Shown: positions 10,600 to 19,493, numbered from the stretch's first letter. The stretch: 64,000 bases of DNA from an uncultured Alphaproteobacteria bacterium (GCA_902619375.1 CACNEB010000003.1:1-64000); one strand, 5' to 3'. Notes: a model not told the origin generated them from the sequence alone. Made by a program: numbers and translations.

Positions 10600-11295
10600 T
10601 TATTTTTTAAATTTTTTTTTGAATGAAATAATCATAACTATTAGAAAAGTGATAAAACCTAGAGGAATTAAGTATTCTGGCTGAACTATTAGAGAAAAAC
10701 TTAACTCTGTTTTATTTATAAATATTTCTTCTAACCCTTGACCTACACTACCAAAGATAAATGACCATGGGGCTAGCCCAAACAAAGTAGTAAAAAAAAA
10801 CTTTTTATTGTTAGCGCCAAGACCTGCTAAAATAAGGTTTTGTATGAAAAAAGGAGCTGCGGGAACAATACGAATTAATGTCATTAACTCTAAATCGTTT
10901 TTATTGAAATAATTTTCTATATAGGTGTATTTATTCAAAAATTTATTTTTAATAAAGTCCGAGAAAAAATTTTTTGCTATAATAAAAATTCCAAAAGCAC
11001 CAAGTGTTCCACCAATTAAAGATATGGTTCCACCTATCCATGTTCCAAATAAGAAACCATTTATCATTGATAATAAGGAAGCAAATGGAAAATTACACAA
11101 AATTAAAAAACTATATAAAATTAAAAATGTAAATATTGATAATAAGTAGTTCTGAGTTATGAAGTTTTGAATAAAGTCCAAATTAAAGAAAAAAGTTTCA
11201 AGTTGAAAAAAGTCTTTATTTAAAAAATATGTAATCCATAAAATTACAAAAAATATTAGTAAAAATAAAATTGATATTTTTTTTGATAATTTCAC
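10600..11295 (-). CDS. TVP38/TMEM64 (DedA-like, VTT domain) membrane protein
   Basis: A 231-residue inner-membrane protein with about five to six hydrophobic segments. The VTT-domain core shows GTWIGGTISLIGGTLGAFG near residue 88 and RIVPAAPFFIQNLILAGLG near 142, followed by GLAPWSFIFGSVGQGL. DedA-type proteins are linked to lipid scrambling and membrane homeostasis, but the function of this subgroup is not firmly assigned. GTG start; it overlaps the ccdA-like stop by one base, so the two are likely co-transcribed. Confidence 0.85.
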   Translation of the reverse strand: MKLSKKISILFLLIFFVILWITYFLNKDFFQLETFFFNLDFIQNFITQNYLLSIFTFLILYSFLILCNFPFASLLSMINGFLFGTWIGGTISLIGGTLGAFGIFIIAKNFFSDFIKNKFLNKYTYIENYFNKNDLELMTLIRIVPAAPFFIQNLILAGLGANNKKFFFTTLFGLAPWSFIFGSVGQGLEEIFINKTELSFSLIVQPEYLIPLGFITFLIVMIISFKKKFKK

Positions 11296-12023
11296 TAGAT
11301 AAGTAGCATTTCTAGTGATGGTAAAATTGAATTTAATTGAAATCCTAAAGATTGAATAGAGCCATTAAAGATTAAAATACCTGTTACTAGTAAAATAATA
11401 CCAGTAATGAATTGAAAATAACGAATATATTTATTTAAAAAACTAGTCATGATCAATATTTTAGTCATCATTAATCCAACTATTATAAAAGGAATTGCTA
11501 AACCAATTGAATAAAAAGACAACAATATAATTCCATTAACACTGTCCTTTATGGCAACAGCTAATACTGACCCTAAAATTGGCCCAATGCATGGACTCCA
11601 ACCAAAAGCAAAAGCAATTCCAATTATAAAGGGAAAAAAATGATTATTTTGAAAACCTTGTAAATGGAACTTACGCTCAAAATCTAAAAAAGGAATTTTA
11701 ATTATTCCAATAAAATATAGTCCCAAAATAATTATTAATATTCCCGATATGAAATTTAGTTGCCTTTTAAAATCAAAAAATATGTCACTCAAAAAATCAA
11801 TAGAAGCACCCATGACTATAAAGACAAAAGAAAAACCTAAAGTAAATAATAGAATATGAGGTAATAATTTTAGTGTATTCACTGCTGAGGAATTTTGTAA
11901 ATCTGCAAAAGATTTGCCGACGATATATGATATAAATCCCGGAACTATGGGCAGAACACAGGGTGAGAGAAAACTAAGAATACCAGCTAAAAACGCTATA
12001 GTTAGAGGGATATCTTGAACCAT
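11295..12023 (-). CDS. ccdA: Cytochrome c biogenesis protein CcdA (DsbD transmembrane family)
   Basis: A 242-residue, six-helix membrane protein that moves electrons from cytoplasmic thioredoxin to periplasmic thiols, for cytochrome c maturation or disulfide reduction. The two redox cysteines are in the family-typical contexts FLSPCVLPIVPGF (helix 1) and FGWSPCIGPILG (helix 4). It is the first gene of a two-gene minus-strand unit with the TVP38 protein and is divergent from the phosphatidyltransferase gene across a 40-nt gap. Confidence 0.92.
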   Translation of the reverse strand: MVQDIPLTIAFLAGILSFLSPCVLPIVPGFISYIVGKSFADLQNSSAVNTLKLLPHILLFTLGFSFVFIVMGASIDFLSDIFFDFKRQLNFISGILIIILGLYFIGIIKIPFLDFERKFHLQGFQNNHFFPFIIGIAFAFGWSPCIGPILGSVLAVAIKDSVNGIILLSFYSIGLAIPFIIVGLMMTKILIMTSFLNKYIRYFQFITGIILLVTGILIFNGSIQSLGFQLNSILPSLEMLLI

Positions 12024-12063
12024 AAAATTATAGTAACATTATACTGACCATACAATAACACAG

Positions 12064-12681
12064 ATGTTTGATCGCCAAATTCAAAATTTTACCCAAAAGC
12101 CATTAATAATAATAGCTAAACTTTTTTTAAAATTTTTAAAACCTAATCAAATGACAATATTAGGTTTCATATTTGGTTTTTTTATGTGTATTTTAATTTT
12201 TTTTCAGTTCTATTTTGCTGCACTTGCGCTCTTACTTCTTAACAGGTTTTGTGATGGCTTAGATGGAACAATGGCTAGACTTACAACCCCCACTCCTTTA
12301 GGTGGATATTTAGATATTGTCAGTGACTTCACAATTTATTCCGGTTTTGTTTTAGCATTTGGATTTAGTAATAATAGTTACATACACTTATCAATGATTT
12401 TACTTTTCTTATATATAGGAACGGGTACAACATTTCTTGCAAAAGCGGCAATTCAAAATCAATTAGATAAAATTTCAGAAATAAATGATGCTGTTGAAGG
12501 ATTACCAAAGAGTTTTCATTACACCTCAGGATTAGTTGAAGGTACAGAAACAATAGTTTTCATGGTTTTGTGTCTCTTATTTCCAAATTTTTTTATTTTA
12601 ATATCAATTATTTTTGGAATTTTATGTTTAATAACTTTTATATCTAGAGTTATTGTTTGTTACGTTAAATTTAATTTATAA
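12064..12681 (+). CDS. CDP-alcohol phosphatidyltransferase family protein
   Basis: A 205-residue integral membrane enzyme that swaps CMP of a CDP-alcohol for another alcohol. The catalytic signature is complete: DGLDGTMAR, seven residues, then GGYLDIVSD (residues about 65-86), with all four metal-binding aspartates. About six membrane segments follow. It could make phosphatidylglycerophosphate, phosphatidylserine or another headgroup lipid; sequence alone does not decide. Its 3' end overlaps the convergent small membrane gene by 11 nt. Confidence 0.88.
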   Translation: MFDRQIQNFTQKPLIIIAKLFLKFLKPNQMTILGFIFGFFMCILIFFQFYFAALALLLLNRFCDGLDGTMARLTTPTPLGGYLDIVSDFTIYSGFVLAFGFSNNSYIHLSMILLFLYIGTGTTFLAKAAIQNQLDKISEINDAVEGLPKSFHYTSGLVEGTETIVFMVLCLLFPNFFILISIIFGILCLITFISRVIVCYVKFNL

Positions 12682-13027
12682 AAGTTAAATAAGCTTCCAT
12701 AAAAATTTTTGAAATAATCATAGTAATTATAAAAAAAGATAATTTTAAAAAAATTCTTGTTATTCTTCCAGGTTCAAAACCTGGATAATAAGCTTCAAAT
12801 ATATCAAAGTTATTGAAAAACTTTTTATTTACATAGTTTTTAAGTAAAAAGAATAATTTTGCTAATGGCCTTACGACTACGTAATTTCCAATTATAGAAA
12901 ATACGATAACAATTACTAAACTTACATTCATTGTAAAGGACCAAATAATTAGTGAACCAATCCAGTATCCTAAAAATAGTAACCTCTCCTTGTGTTGAGG
13001 GTGAATATAAGCTTGAAAGAAATTCAT
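12671..13027 (-). CDS. Conserved-looking small membrane protein, unknown function
   Basis: A 118-residue protein with two N-terminal membrane helices (about 18-60), a polar middle with YYPGFEPGR, and a C-terminal helix (about 93-115). I do not recognise the family. It lies one base downstream of the amino-acid dehydrogenase gene on the same strand, so it is probably its operon partner. ATG start, no signal peptide. Confidence 0.7.
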   Translation of the reverse strand: MNFFQAYIHPQHKERLLFLGYWIGSLIIWSFTMNVSLVIVIVFSIIGNYVVVRPLAKLFFLLKNYVNKKFFNNFDIFEAYYPGFEPGRITRIFLKLSFFIITMIISKIFMEAYLTFIN

Positions 13028-13028
13028 T

Positions 13029-14060
13029 TTATTTTAATCCATCTAAGGCCATTTCACTTGCAATATTGGATGCTAAAATTGTATCTCTTTGTGATTTTTC
13101 TAAGATAAATTTTGTGCGTGATTTTATTTTTTTTAAAAGGTCATCTACAATTTTGTCATCTGGTTCGAGATCTTCTTTAATGCTAATTCTTGAACCTAAT
13201 ATAATTACACCACCAGCGTTGGCACAATAATCAGGACAATATAATATACCCTTGTTATATAATTCCTTTTCTATATCAAAATTATCAAGTTGATTATTTG
13301 CAGATCCAGTAATCATTGATATTTTATTATTAGCAAAATTTAAAAACTTAGTATTCAAATCGCCTCCTCCTGCACAAGGAGAGTAAATATCAATTTTTTC
13401 AAAGGAAGTATCTTGGAGTTGACTACAAAATTTATAACCATCTCTCTCAATCAAATCTTTTTTATGTTGTAAGTCAGAAATTTCAATATTTGCTCCGTCT
13501 TTTTTACACAAAGAAGCAATTCTAGATCCAGTCTTACCATATCCTTTAATAAATATATTTTTATTTACTAATGAGTCTTGTCCAAATTTAAATTCCACAC
13601 ATCCTAACATTGAATAATAAACACCTAATGCGGTACCTAACCCGGAGTCAGAACCTATAGGGTTACAAACATGATCTGAATATTCTCTAAATCCTCTTAA
13701 GTCCTCATCAACTGTTCCCATATCTCCAGCAGTTATATAATTTCCATTAAGTTTGTTTAAAACTTCTCCGAATAAACTATATGCGTCTTTTTTATTTATT
13801 TTAGAATGAATAGTAGCTTTCCCACCACCAAAGGGAAGTTCAGCCAAAGAATTCTTATATGTCATTGCTTCAGCTAATTTTAAAACATCTTCTTCTTGCT
13901 TATTTAAATCCTGATAATTGAAATATCTACATCCACCCAAGGCAGGGCCTCTTTTAGTATTGTGAATAGCAATTACTGAGTAGAAATTAAATTTATCCTC
14001 CTCAGCATAGACTACTCTTTCAAATCCGTCTTTTGGTTTATCTTTAATATTTAAAGTCAT
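13029..14060 (-). CDS. Glu/Leu/Phe/Val dehydrogenase family protein
   Basis: A 343-residue NAD-dependent amino-acid dehydrogenase that interconverts an amino acid and its 2-oxoacid plus ammonia. The substrate motif is GPALGGCRYF, followed by LAEAMTYKNSLAELPFGGGK (catalytic lysines), the NAD motif FIKGYGKTGSRIASL, and CANAGGVI near residue 283. Length and the GGCR motif fit leucine or phenylalanine dehydrogenases better than glutamate dehydrogenase, but substrate choice is not certain. It overlaps the NUDIX gene end by 17 nt. Confidence 0.88.
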   Translation of the reverse strand: MTLNIKDKPKDGFERVVYAEEDKFNFYSVIAIHNTKRGPALGGCRYFNYQDLNKQEEDVLKLAEAMTYKNSLAELPFGGGKATIHSKINKKDAYSLFGEVLNKLNGNYITAGDMGTVDEDLRGFREYSDHVCNPIGSDSGLGTALGVYYSMLGCVEFKFGQDSLVNKNIFIKGYGKTGSRIASLCKKDGANIEISDLQHKKDLIERDGYKFCSQLQDTSFEKIDIYSPCAGGGDLNTKFLNFANNKISMITGSANNQLDNFDIEKELYNKGILYCPDYCANAGGVIILGSRISIKEDLEPDDKIVDDLLKKIKSRTKFILEKSQRDTILASNIASEMALDGLK

Positions 14061-14454
14061 TACTACTTATATAGTCAATTAATTTAAGGTCTCCCTCTAA
14101 AAAATCATATTCACGAATATCCTTAATTTCAATCCATTTTAGGTCTTTATGAAAATTATTTAAAACCTTACCACTAAAATTATTAACTAAATAAAAATAT
14201 ATAAACACCCTTTTATTCAAGTCTTTATAATCGAAATTATAACTGATCAGCTCCTCAAAATTAGTTATATTAATTGATAGCTCTTCATTAATTTCTCTTA
14301 TTAAAGCCTCCTCATTGGTCTCATCATTTTTGATTTTACCCCCAGGAAATTCCCATTTTAATGGATGATCCTTAAAGTTTGGTCTTTGACATATCAAAAG
14401 TTGATCATTATGAATTATTAAACCTGCTACAACTTTTATTTGTTTAATTTTCAT
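14044..14454 (-). CDS. mutT: NUDIX hydrolase, MutT-like
   Basis: A 136-residue NUDIX hydrolase. The NUDIX box is complete: GGKIKNDETNEEALIREINEE. It is preceded by ICQRPNFKDHPLKWEFPG, the context seen in MutT, which cleans 8-oxo-dGTP from the nucleotide pool. An ATG start at 14454 is chosen over a TTG at 14469; it leaves an 11-nt overlap with the EamA gene. MutT identity is likely but other NUDIX substrates are possible. Confidence 0.85.
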   Translation of the reverse strand: MKIKQIKVVAGLIIHNDQLLICQRPNFKDHPLKWEFPGGKIKNDETNEEALIREINEELSINITNFEELISYNFDYKDLNKRVFIYFYLVNNFSGKVLNNFHKDLKWIEIKDIREYDFLEGDLKLIDYISSNDFKY

Positions 14455-15319
14455 GTTTTGTTTTAGCAATATAAATACCTATCAAAATTAATGCACTTCC
14501 AAAAAATTGGATCAAAGTTAATTTTTCTTGGAAAAAAAAATAAGCCAACAGGGTCGCAGCAATAGGTTGTATCAATAGACTTAAAGATGATAAGGAGGCA
14601 GATAAAAATGCTAGAGAGTAAGCTATAAAAGATTGTCCAATGAATTGGCATACAAAACCTAATAAAAATAGAATTGATATCGCATAAAAAGATTTTGGCA
14701 CCAAACTTTGCTCAAAAAATATCGCGACCAAAAGCAAAATAATTGAACTTACACATCCTGAAAAAAACATAATCGTACTTGAATTTAAATCTTTTCTTAA
14801 TTGGCTAATAGTAAGAATATAAAAACCATACCAAACTGCTGTTAGAACACCTAAAAGATCTCCAAAAAATTGTGATTTATAAAATTGAAAACTCTCACCT
14901 AATAACAAGGTCATACCACTCATCGAAATAAATATGGCAATAAAAAAAAACTTAGAAAATTTTTCTTTTAGAAATATTAAAGAAAATAAAATCACTACAA
15001 TTGGAGCTAAATTAGATAAAAATGTTGCCTTAGAAACTGTGGTAAGTTTGATAGACAAATGCCAACAAATTAAATCTAATGAAAAAAAGACACCCGAAAT
15101 AAAAATTATTAAAAATTTATTTTTTAAAACAGGAAAGTTTACTTTTTCAATAATTTTCAGTGACCCAAACATTAAAAAAAAGGGAAGACTCACGAATACC
15201 CTAAAAAAAGCTGTCATTATAGGATCAACCTCTGATAGGCGAACAAATATAGGAGAAAAAGCAATACTTACTGCACCAATAACTAAGATAAGAAAAGGAT
15301 TAATCTTAAGATTAGGCAA
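14444..15319 (-). CDS. EamA/DMT-family permease
   Basis: A 291-residue protein with ten predicted membrane helices in two EamA repeats, the drug/metabolite transporter fold. N-terminal hallmarks are ILVIGAVSIAFSPIFVRLS and DPIMTAFFRVF. TTG start, overlapping the MFS stop by 8 nt; the next Met is too far in. Substrate unknown: such carriers usually export amino acids, purines or drugs. Confidence 0.85.
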   Translation of the reverse strand: MPNLKINPFLILVIGAVSIAFSPIFVRLSEVDPIMTAFFRVFVSLPFFLMFGSLKIIEKVNFPVLKNKFLIIFISGVFFSLDLICWHLSIKLTTVSKATFLSNLAPIVVILFSLIFLKEKFSKFFFIAIFISMSGMTLLLGESFQFYKSQFFGDLLGVLTAVWYGFYILTISQLRKDLNSSTIMFFSGCVSSIILLLVAIFFEQSLVPKSFYAISILFLLGFVCQFIGQSFIAYSLAFLSASLSSLSLLIQPIAATLLAYFFFQEKLTLIQFFGSALILIGIYIAKTKHEN

Positions 15320-16508
15320 AAACTTCTTCAGATTTTTCTTTTTCTATAATTGGAAAATGAATGATTGCAGAAAATAGAGAAATTACTATCGCCATTATCC
15401 AAGCTATATCGAGTGAACCATAAATATCTATAACTAAACCACCAATAAAAGAGCCAACAAATGCTCCTGCTTGATGGGAAACCATTACAATTCCAAATAA
15501 GGTCGAAAGGTATCTTGTGCCAAATCTATTTGACACAATTCCTGAAGTCGGTGGGACTGTTGATAGCCATAAAAGACCAATACAACAACTAAAGGCTATA
15601 ATTGTGAAATTGTTAGTAGGCAAAATTAATAATAAAAAAATTACTATGCTTCTTACAAAATAAATAAATGATAATATATATTTTTTTTTAATGATGCCTG
15701 AAACCTTTCCTGAAATTAAAGTACCAATCATATTAAATAACCCAATTAAAGTAAGTCCTGTTGCAGCTATTGTAGTCTCTAAACCTTTAATTTTTGCAAA
15801 AACTGGAAGATAGTTTGAAATTAAAGCAACATGTAAGCCACAAACAAAAAACCCTAAAATAAGATAGTTATAACTTTTATCCTTAAAGGCTTTTTTTATG
15901 ACATCTGATATTTTTCTTTTTGTAAATTCTTTCTTATCTTTTTTTTGTGGCTTAGGTAAAAGGAATATAAGTGATAGAGGAATGATGAACAGAAAAAAAA
16001 TAGATGTAATTTGAAAAGAAAAACTCCATTTAAAGGTTGTGACTAAAAATTGGTTAACAGGTGTAAATATAAACATCCCTGTTGCAGCAAGAGACATAAG
16101 TATTCCTGTAACTGTGCTTTGTGTTTTATCATCCTCAAAATATTTTGAGACTCCACCAATTATAACTGGTACAGAAATAACACCAGCTGAAATACCCCCA
16201 ATTATGCCAATACCAAATAAAAAATGTAAAGGATGTATCGCTGAGGAAGCAACATAGAAACTAAGAGATACACCAAAGAAGCCAAAACAAAGAGTTTTTA
16301 CATAACCCTTTTGTTCAGCAAATGCACCAGCAATGGGTGACATTGCTCCCCAAAGCAAATTAAAAAGACCATATGTTAAACCTATTATCGATGCACTAAA
16401 AACTGTAGAGCTTAAAAGATCTGGAACATATATCCCTAAAGACATTCTAAATCCGTTTCCTACTGACAGTATTAATCCAGCAACTAAAACTAATAGAATT
16501 GTTCTCAT
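15312..16508 (-). CDS. Major facilitator superfamily transporter
   Basis: A 398-residue, 12-helix MFS carrier (start LLVLVAGLILSVGNGFRMSLG). The cytoplasmic loop after helix 2 carries GAFAEQKGYVKTL, and a central loop holds LPKPQKKDKKEFTKRK. It resembles the oxalate/formate or monocarboxylate antiporter-like branch, so a small organic acid is a reasonable guess only. It is head of a minus-strand run with EamA, NUDIX and amino-acid dehydrogenase genes, all overlapping. Confidence 0.85.
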   Translation of the reverse strand: MRTILLVLVAGLILSVGNGFRMSLGIYVPDLLSSTVFSASIIGLTYGLFNLLWGAMSPIAGAFAEQKGYVKTLCFGFFGVSLSFYVASSAIHPLHFLFGIGIIGGISAGVISVPVIIGGVSKYFEDDKTQSTVTGILMSLAATGMFIFTPVNQFLVTTFKWSFSFQITSIFFLFIIPLSLIFLLPKPQKKDKKEFTKRKISDVIKKAFKDKSYNYLILGFFVCGLHVALISNYLPVFAKIKGLETTIAATGLTLIGLFNMIGTLISGKVSGIIKKKYILSFIYFVRSIVIFLLLILPTNNFTIIAFSCCIGLLWLSTVPPTSGIVSNRFGTRYLSTLFGIVMVSHQAGAFVGSFIGGLVIDIYGSLDIAWIMAIVISLFSAIIHFPIIEKEKSEEVFA

Positions 16509-16566
16509 TCACTTAAAATATATGAATCAAATCAAAAAAATATGTTTATTTTTGAAGTTAAATATC

Positions 16567-16572
16567 TATTAT
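16567..16572 (+). promoter_or_regulatory. Possible -10 element for a leaderless basic peptide gene
   Basis: TATTAT lies 8 bases before the ATG at 16581, where transcription would begin almost exactly at the start codon. No Shine-Dalgarno is visible. The -35 region is weak. Confidence 0.35.
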
Positions 16573-16580
16573 ACGCCGTC

Positions 16581-16664
16581 ATGGGTTATCCTAAAAAACA
16601 CAGAGGCAGAAGAAAAATCGGTTCACGAAAAAGAAGAGCTAAAAGAAGAGCTAAAAAGAAATAG
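16581..16664 (+). CDS. Very basic 27-residue peptide, possible small ribosomal protein
   Basis: ATG to TAG gives 27 residues, MGYPKKHRGRRKIGSRKR and then more Arg/Lys/Ala. More than half of the residues are Lys or Arg. It has the size and composition of the tiniest ribosomal proteins (bTHX-like or bL34-like C-terminal parts), but I see no confident homology. It lies between the divergent MFS gene and msrB (36 nt before it). A -10-like TATTAT 8 nt upstream and the lack of a Shine-Dalgarno suggest leaderless translation. A longer open frame overlaps it, but that frame is low-complexity and less protein-like. Confidence 0.5.
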   Translation: MGYPKKHRGRRKIGSRKRRAKRRAKKK

Positions 16665-16699
16665 TATTTTCAATTATTATAATTTATCCCTGACATTTA

Positions 16700-17167
16700 A
16701 TGGTTGTTTTAAACAGAAGAAAATTTATATCTTTAATAATTGGTGGATGTTTTGTTGGATATAATCCCCTGATTGCTATGGAAAAATTAATTCTTACAGA
16801 TGAGGAATGGAAATTAAGATTATCAGATGAAGAATATTATGTCTTAAGACAACATGGAACTGAAAGACCTGGTATTAGTGTGCTTAATAATGAAAAGAGA
16901 AAAGGTACTTACCATTGTGCAGGATGTGAATTACCTCTATTTTCATCGGATATGAAATATGATAGCGGAACTGGCTGGCCTTCATTTTTTGATTATCTTC
17001 CTAATGCTTTAGGTTTTAAAACAGATTTTAAACTGGTTTTTCCACGAAAAGAATATCACTGTGCTAAATGTGGCGGGCATCACGGACACGTCTTCAAAGA
17101 TGGTCCAGAACCTACGGGTTTAAGATACTGTAATAACGGTGTAGCTTTAAACTTTATTCCAGATTAA
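16700..17167 (+). CDS. msrB: Peptide-methionine (R)-S-oxide reductase MsrB, exported
   Basis: A 155-residue enzyme that reduces methionine-R-sulfoxide in damaged proteins. Catalytic Cys144 lies in RYCNNGVALNF. Structural zinc is held by C73/C76 and C121/C124, and the substrate site shows SGTGWPSF. The N-terminus NRRKFISLIIGG reads as a twin-arginine-like signal followed by a hydrophobic stretch, so the enzyme probably works in the periplasm. The resolving Cys found in many MsrBs is not evident near residue 90, which points to recycling through a partner. Confidence 0.95.
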   Translation: MVVLNRRKFISLIIGGCFVGYNPLIAMEKLILTDEEWKLRLSDEEYYVLRQHGTERPGISVLNNEKRKGTYHCAGCELPLFSSDMKYDSGTGWPSFFDYLPNALGFKTDFKLVFPRKEYHCAKCGGHHGHVFKDGPEPTGLRYCNNGVALNFIPD

Positions 17168-17709
17168 TTTTTTTTTATAAGTAAATATGTTAAAGAAATA
17201 GCAAGTGCTATCTTTAAAAGTTCACTGTAAATAAAAGGGTATAAGCCTGCATTTATGGATTTCTCTAATCCTATGAAGCTAGATAAGTGGGCAATACCAC
17301 AAACAAAAATAATTATCGCGCCTATAAAAATAGATAAAATAATTTTTATTAAATTTTTATTGAAAAGATTTTTTGAAAAATATGCTATTGCAAAAGAAGC
17401 CAAAATCATTCCATAAAGAAATCCAAATGTTGGGGACATGATATAACCAAAACCTCCACCTGCAGCAAAGATGGGAAGGCCAATAAGTCCAAGAATTACG
17501 TATGATACAGTTGCGTAAAACCCAACCATACCCATTGAGGCAGCAATAAAATATACAACAAAGGTTTGTAATGTCATCGGCACAGGATAAAAAGGTATAC
17601 TGATTTTACTAGAAACTGATAAGAGAATAATCCCTAAAAGAGAAAAAACTATTTTGGATAAATTACTTTGTGCGTATTGACTTAAAATTGTTATATTTTT
17701 ATTTTCCAT
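17164..17709 (-). CDS. bioY: Biotin transporter BioY (ECF S-component)
   Basis: A 181-residue membrane protein with six helices. The BioY hallmarks are IPFYPVPMTLQTFVVYFIAASMG (the biotin-binding loop) and GLPIFAAGGGFGYIMSPTFGFLYG. BioY captures biotin, alone or with an ECF energy module (none nearby). It is convergent with msrB, their ends overlapping by 4 nt, and lies 38 nt downstream of transaldolase. It suggests reliance on external biotin. Confidence 0.93.
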   Translation of the reverse strand: MENKNITILSQYAQSNLSKIVFSLLGIILLSVSSKISIPFYPVPMTLQTFVVYFIAASMGMVGFYATVSYVILGLIGLPIFAAGGGFGYIMSPTFGFLYGMILASFAIAYFSKNLFNKNLIKIILSIFIGAIIIFVCGIAHLSSFIGLEKSINAGLYPFIYSELLKIALAISLTYLLIKKN

Positions 17710-17747
17710 ATTAATTATTTATAATTTTGAAGTGATTTGTGCAATAA

Positions 17748-18707
17748 TTATAATTGGCCTCTAATCAATTCTTTTAACTTCAATAAATCCTTATTAAATA
17801 ATCTAATACCCTCAGCTAGTTTAAAAGATGCCATCTGATTTTCATTTAAATGCCATCGAAATGAGTTCTCGTTCACATTAATTCTTTCAATATCTAATGA
17901 AGATGAGCTTTCTTTTGATAATTTAAGTTTAATTTCACCATCATTTTGGCTTAACTCCTCTAAAAGAGTTGGGCTGATAGTTAATTTATCACACCCAGCT
18001 AAATTAATTATTTCGTCCTTATTTCTAAAAGATGCTGCCATAACAATAGTGTTATAATTAAATTTTTTAAAATAATTAAAGATTTTTTCTACACTCTCAA
18101 CACCTGGGTCATTTGATGAGCCATAATCTTTTTGTGTATTTGATTTAAACCAATCAAGTATCCTTCCCACAAATGGTGAAATTAAAAATGCACCTGCTTC
18201 AGCACAAGCTATAGCTTGTGTTAAAGAAAAAATGAGTGTGCAATTACAAGATATTCCTTCTGCCTCTAATTTTTTTACTGCTTGAATTCCCTCCCAAGTA
18301 CCTGCAATTTTAATTAATATTCTATTCTTGGGAACACCTGATTGCTCATAGCTATTGATTATTTGCTTTGCCTTTTCAACTGTAGCTTCAGTATTAAATG
18401 ATAAATCGGAGTCAACCTCGGTAGAAACATAACCTGGAACGATTTTTGATAATTCTATACCAAAGGCAATAGTTAGTTGATCAGCAATATAATTAACTTG
18501 ATCCTCAGTTTGAGAAAATTTTCTACTTTTTGAATTACTTATTACTTCATCAACTAGTTTTTTGTATTTATTTGATTGAACAGCTTTATATATTAAAGAT
18601 GGATTAGTAGTACAGTCATCTGGGTTAAATTTTTTAATACTGTCAATATCTCCAGTGTCTGCAACAACCGATGAAAATTTTTTAAGACTATCAAGTTGAG
18701 ATACCAT
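17748..18707 (-). CDS. tal: Transaldolase
   Basis: A 319-residue enzyme of the non-oxidative pentose phosphate pathway, moving a dihydroxyacetone unit between sugar phosphates. The Schiff-base Lys133 lies in RILIKIAGTWEG, Asp17 in VVADTGD, and the substrate loop reads DCTTNPSL. Length and residue spacing match the E. coli TalB type closely. Probably co-transcribed with bioY 38 nt downstream, though functionally unrelated. Confidence 0.97.
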   Translation of the reverse strand: MVSQLDSLKKFSSVVADTGDIDSIKKFNPDDCTTNPSLIYKAVQSNKYKKLVDEVISNSKSRKFSQTEDQVNYIADQLTIAFGIELSKIVPGYVSTEVDSDLSFNTEATVEKAKQIINSYEQSGVPKNRILIKIAGTWEGIQAVKKLEAEGISCNCTLIFSLTQAIACAEAGAFLISPFVGRILDWFKSNTQKDYGSSNDPGVESVEKIFNYFKKFNYNTIVMAASFRNKDEIINLAGCDKLTISPTLLEELSQNDGEIKLKLSKESSSSLDIERINVNENSFRWHLNENQMASFKLAEGIRLFNKDLLKLKELIRGQL

Positions 18708-18763
18708 TAAAATAAATATCCTTTCTTAACGATTGTTTAAGCTATATATTAATTGAAGTTCTT

Positions 18764-19270
18764 ATGCAAAAAAAAATAATTATTTGTGGATTAGCTGATA
18801 TCCAAGAGTGTGTTGATAAATATAGCCCAGATAAAATGGTTACCATTATTAATAAAAATTTTGAGCCTGAAACCCCATCAGGTATGGATAAAAATAGACA
18901 CTTGAAAATGTTAATTGATGATATTTCTGAGCCAAGAGAGGGGTTTGTATTACCTGAGAAACATCATACTCAAGAATTATTAGATTTCACAGATGATTGG
19001 GATAAAACTAAACCTATTTTAGTCCATTGTCATATGGGTATAAGCCGATCTACTGCAACAAGTTTAGGCATAGCGGCAAAATACTCCCCTGAAGATATTG
19101 AGATTATAATTGAAAACTTAAAAGAAATTGCACCACACGCCAGTCCTAATAAGATTATGATGAGATATTATGATGAAATATTGGGTTTAGATAACAGACT
19201 ATATGGGTCAGTTCCGTTCTTTAACCCTGAGCCGATAGAAGAAAGTAGAATAGTAGAGTTAAATTTTTAG
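18764..19270 (+). CDS. Tyrosine/dual-specificity phosphatase-like protein
   Basis: A 168-residue protein with the Cys-phosphatase P-loop HCHMGISRST: C89 and R95 are the CX5R pair, and an Asp in LIDDISEP could be the general acid. Short bacterial proteins of this kind are often annotated as tyrosine phosphatases, with unknown targets. It is divergent from transaldolase and followed 9 nt later by a 52-residue zinc-ribbon gene, perhaps co-transcribed. Confidence 0.8.
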   Translation: MQKKIIICGLADIQECVDKYSPDKMVTIINKNFEPETPSGMDKNRHLKMLIDDISEPREGFVLPEKHHTQELLDFTDDWDKTKPILVHCHMGISRSTATSLGIAAKYSPEDIEIIIENLKEIAPHASPNKIMMRYYDEILGLDNRLYGSVPFFNPEPIEESRIVELNF

Positions 19271-19279
19271 GACAACTAA

Positions 19280-19438
19280 ATGAATTATAGTTGTGAAGTA
19301 TGTAAAAAAAAAATTGAGGAGCCTTTGTATTGGGCTGATCCTAAGTTTTATAATATCCCAAAAAAAATATTTTTTTGTGATGCCAAATGTTCTCTAATTT
19401 ATTACAAGAAAATTAAAAAATTATTTAAAAATCAATAA
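19280..19438 (+). CDS. Small zinc-ribbon-like protein, 52 residues
   Basis: ATG to TAA encodes MNYSCEVCKKKIEEPLYWAD and continues to a second pair, CDAKC, before a lysine-rich tail. CxxC (5, 8) plus CxxxC (33, 37) make a plausible four-Cys zinc site. It starts 9 nt after the phosphatase-like gene on the same strand. Function unknown: a nucleic-acid or protein-binding zinc ribbon is the natural guess. Confidence 0.6.
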   Translation: MNYSCEVCKKKIEEPLYWADPKFYNIPKKIFFCDAKCSLIYYKKIKKLFKNQ

Positions 19439-19450
19439 ATTCAATACATT

Positions 19451-19475
19451 TAGCTGTGCAAATTTTGCACAGCTA
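19451..19475. terminator. Perfect 12-bp inverted repeat after the zinc-ribbon gene
   Basis: TAGCTGTGCAAA and its exact complement TTTGCACAGCTA are separated by one base, 13 nt beyond the zinc-ribbon stop. The stem is stable for this AT-rich genome, but no U tract follows. It could end the upstream transcript or be a protein-binding site. Confidence 0.5.
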
Positions 19476-19493
19476 GGTTCTATAATCTGCAAT

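Noticed and set aside
16333..16764. 143-codon plus-strand frame over the MFS start, the basic peptide and the msrB start
   Set aside because: Low-complexity Glu/Lys composition, overlaps two better-supported genes in other frames, no recognisable domain.
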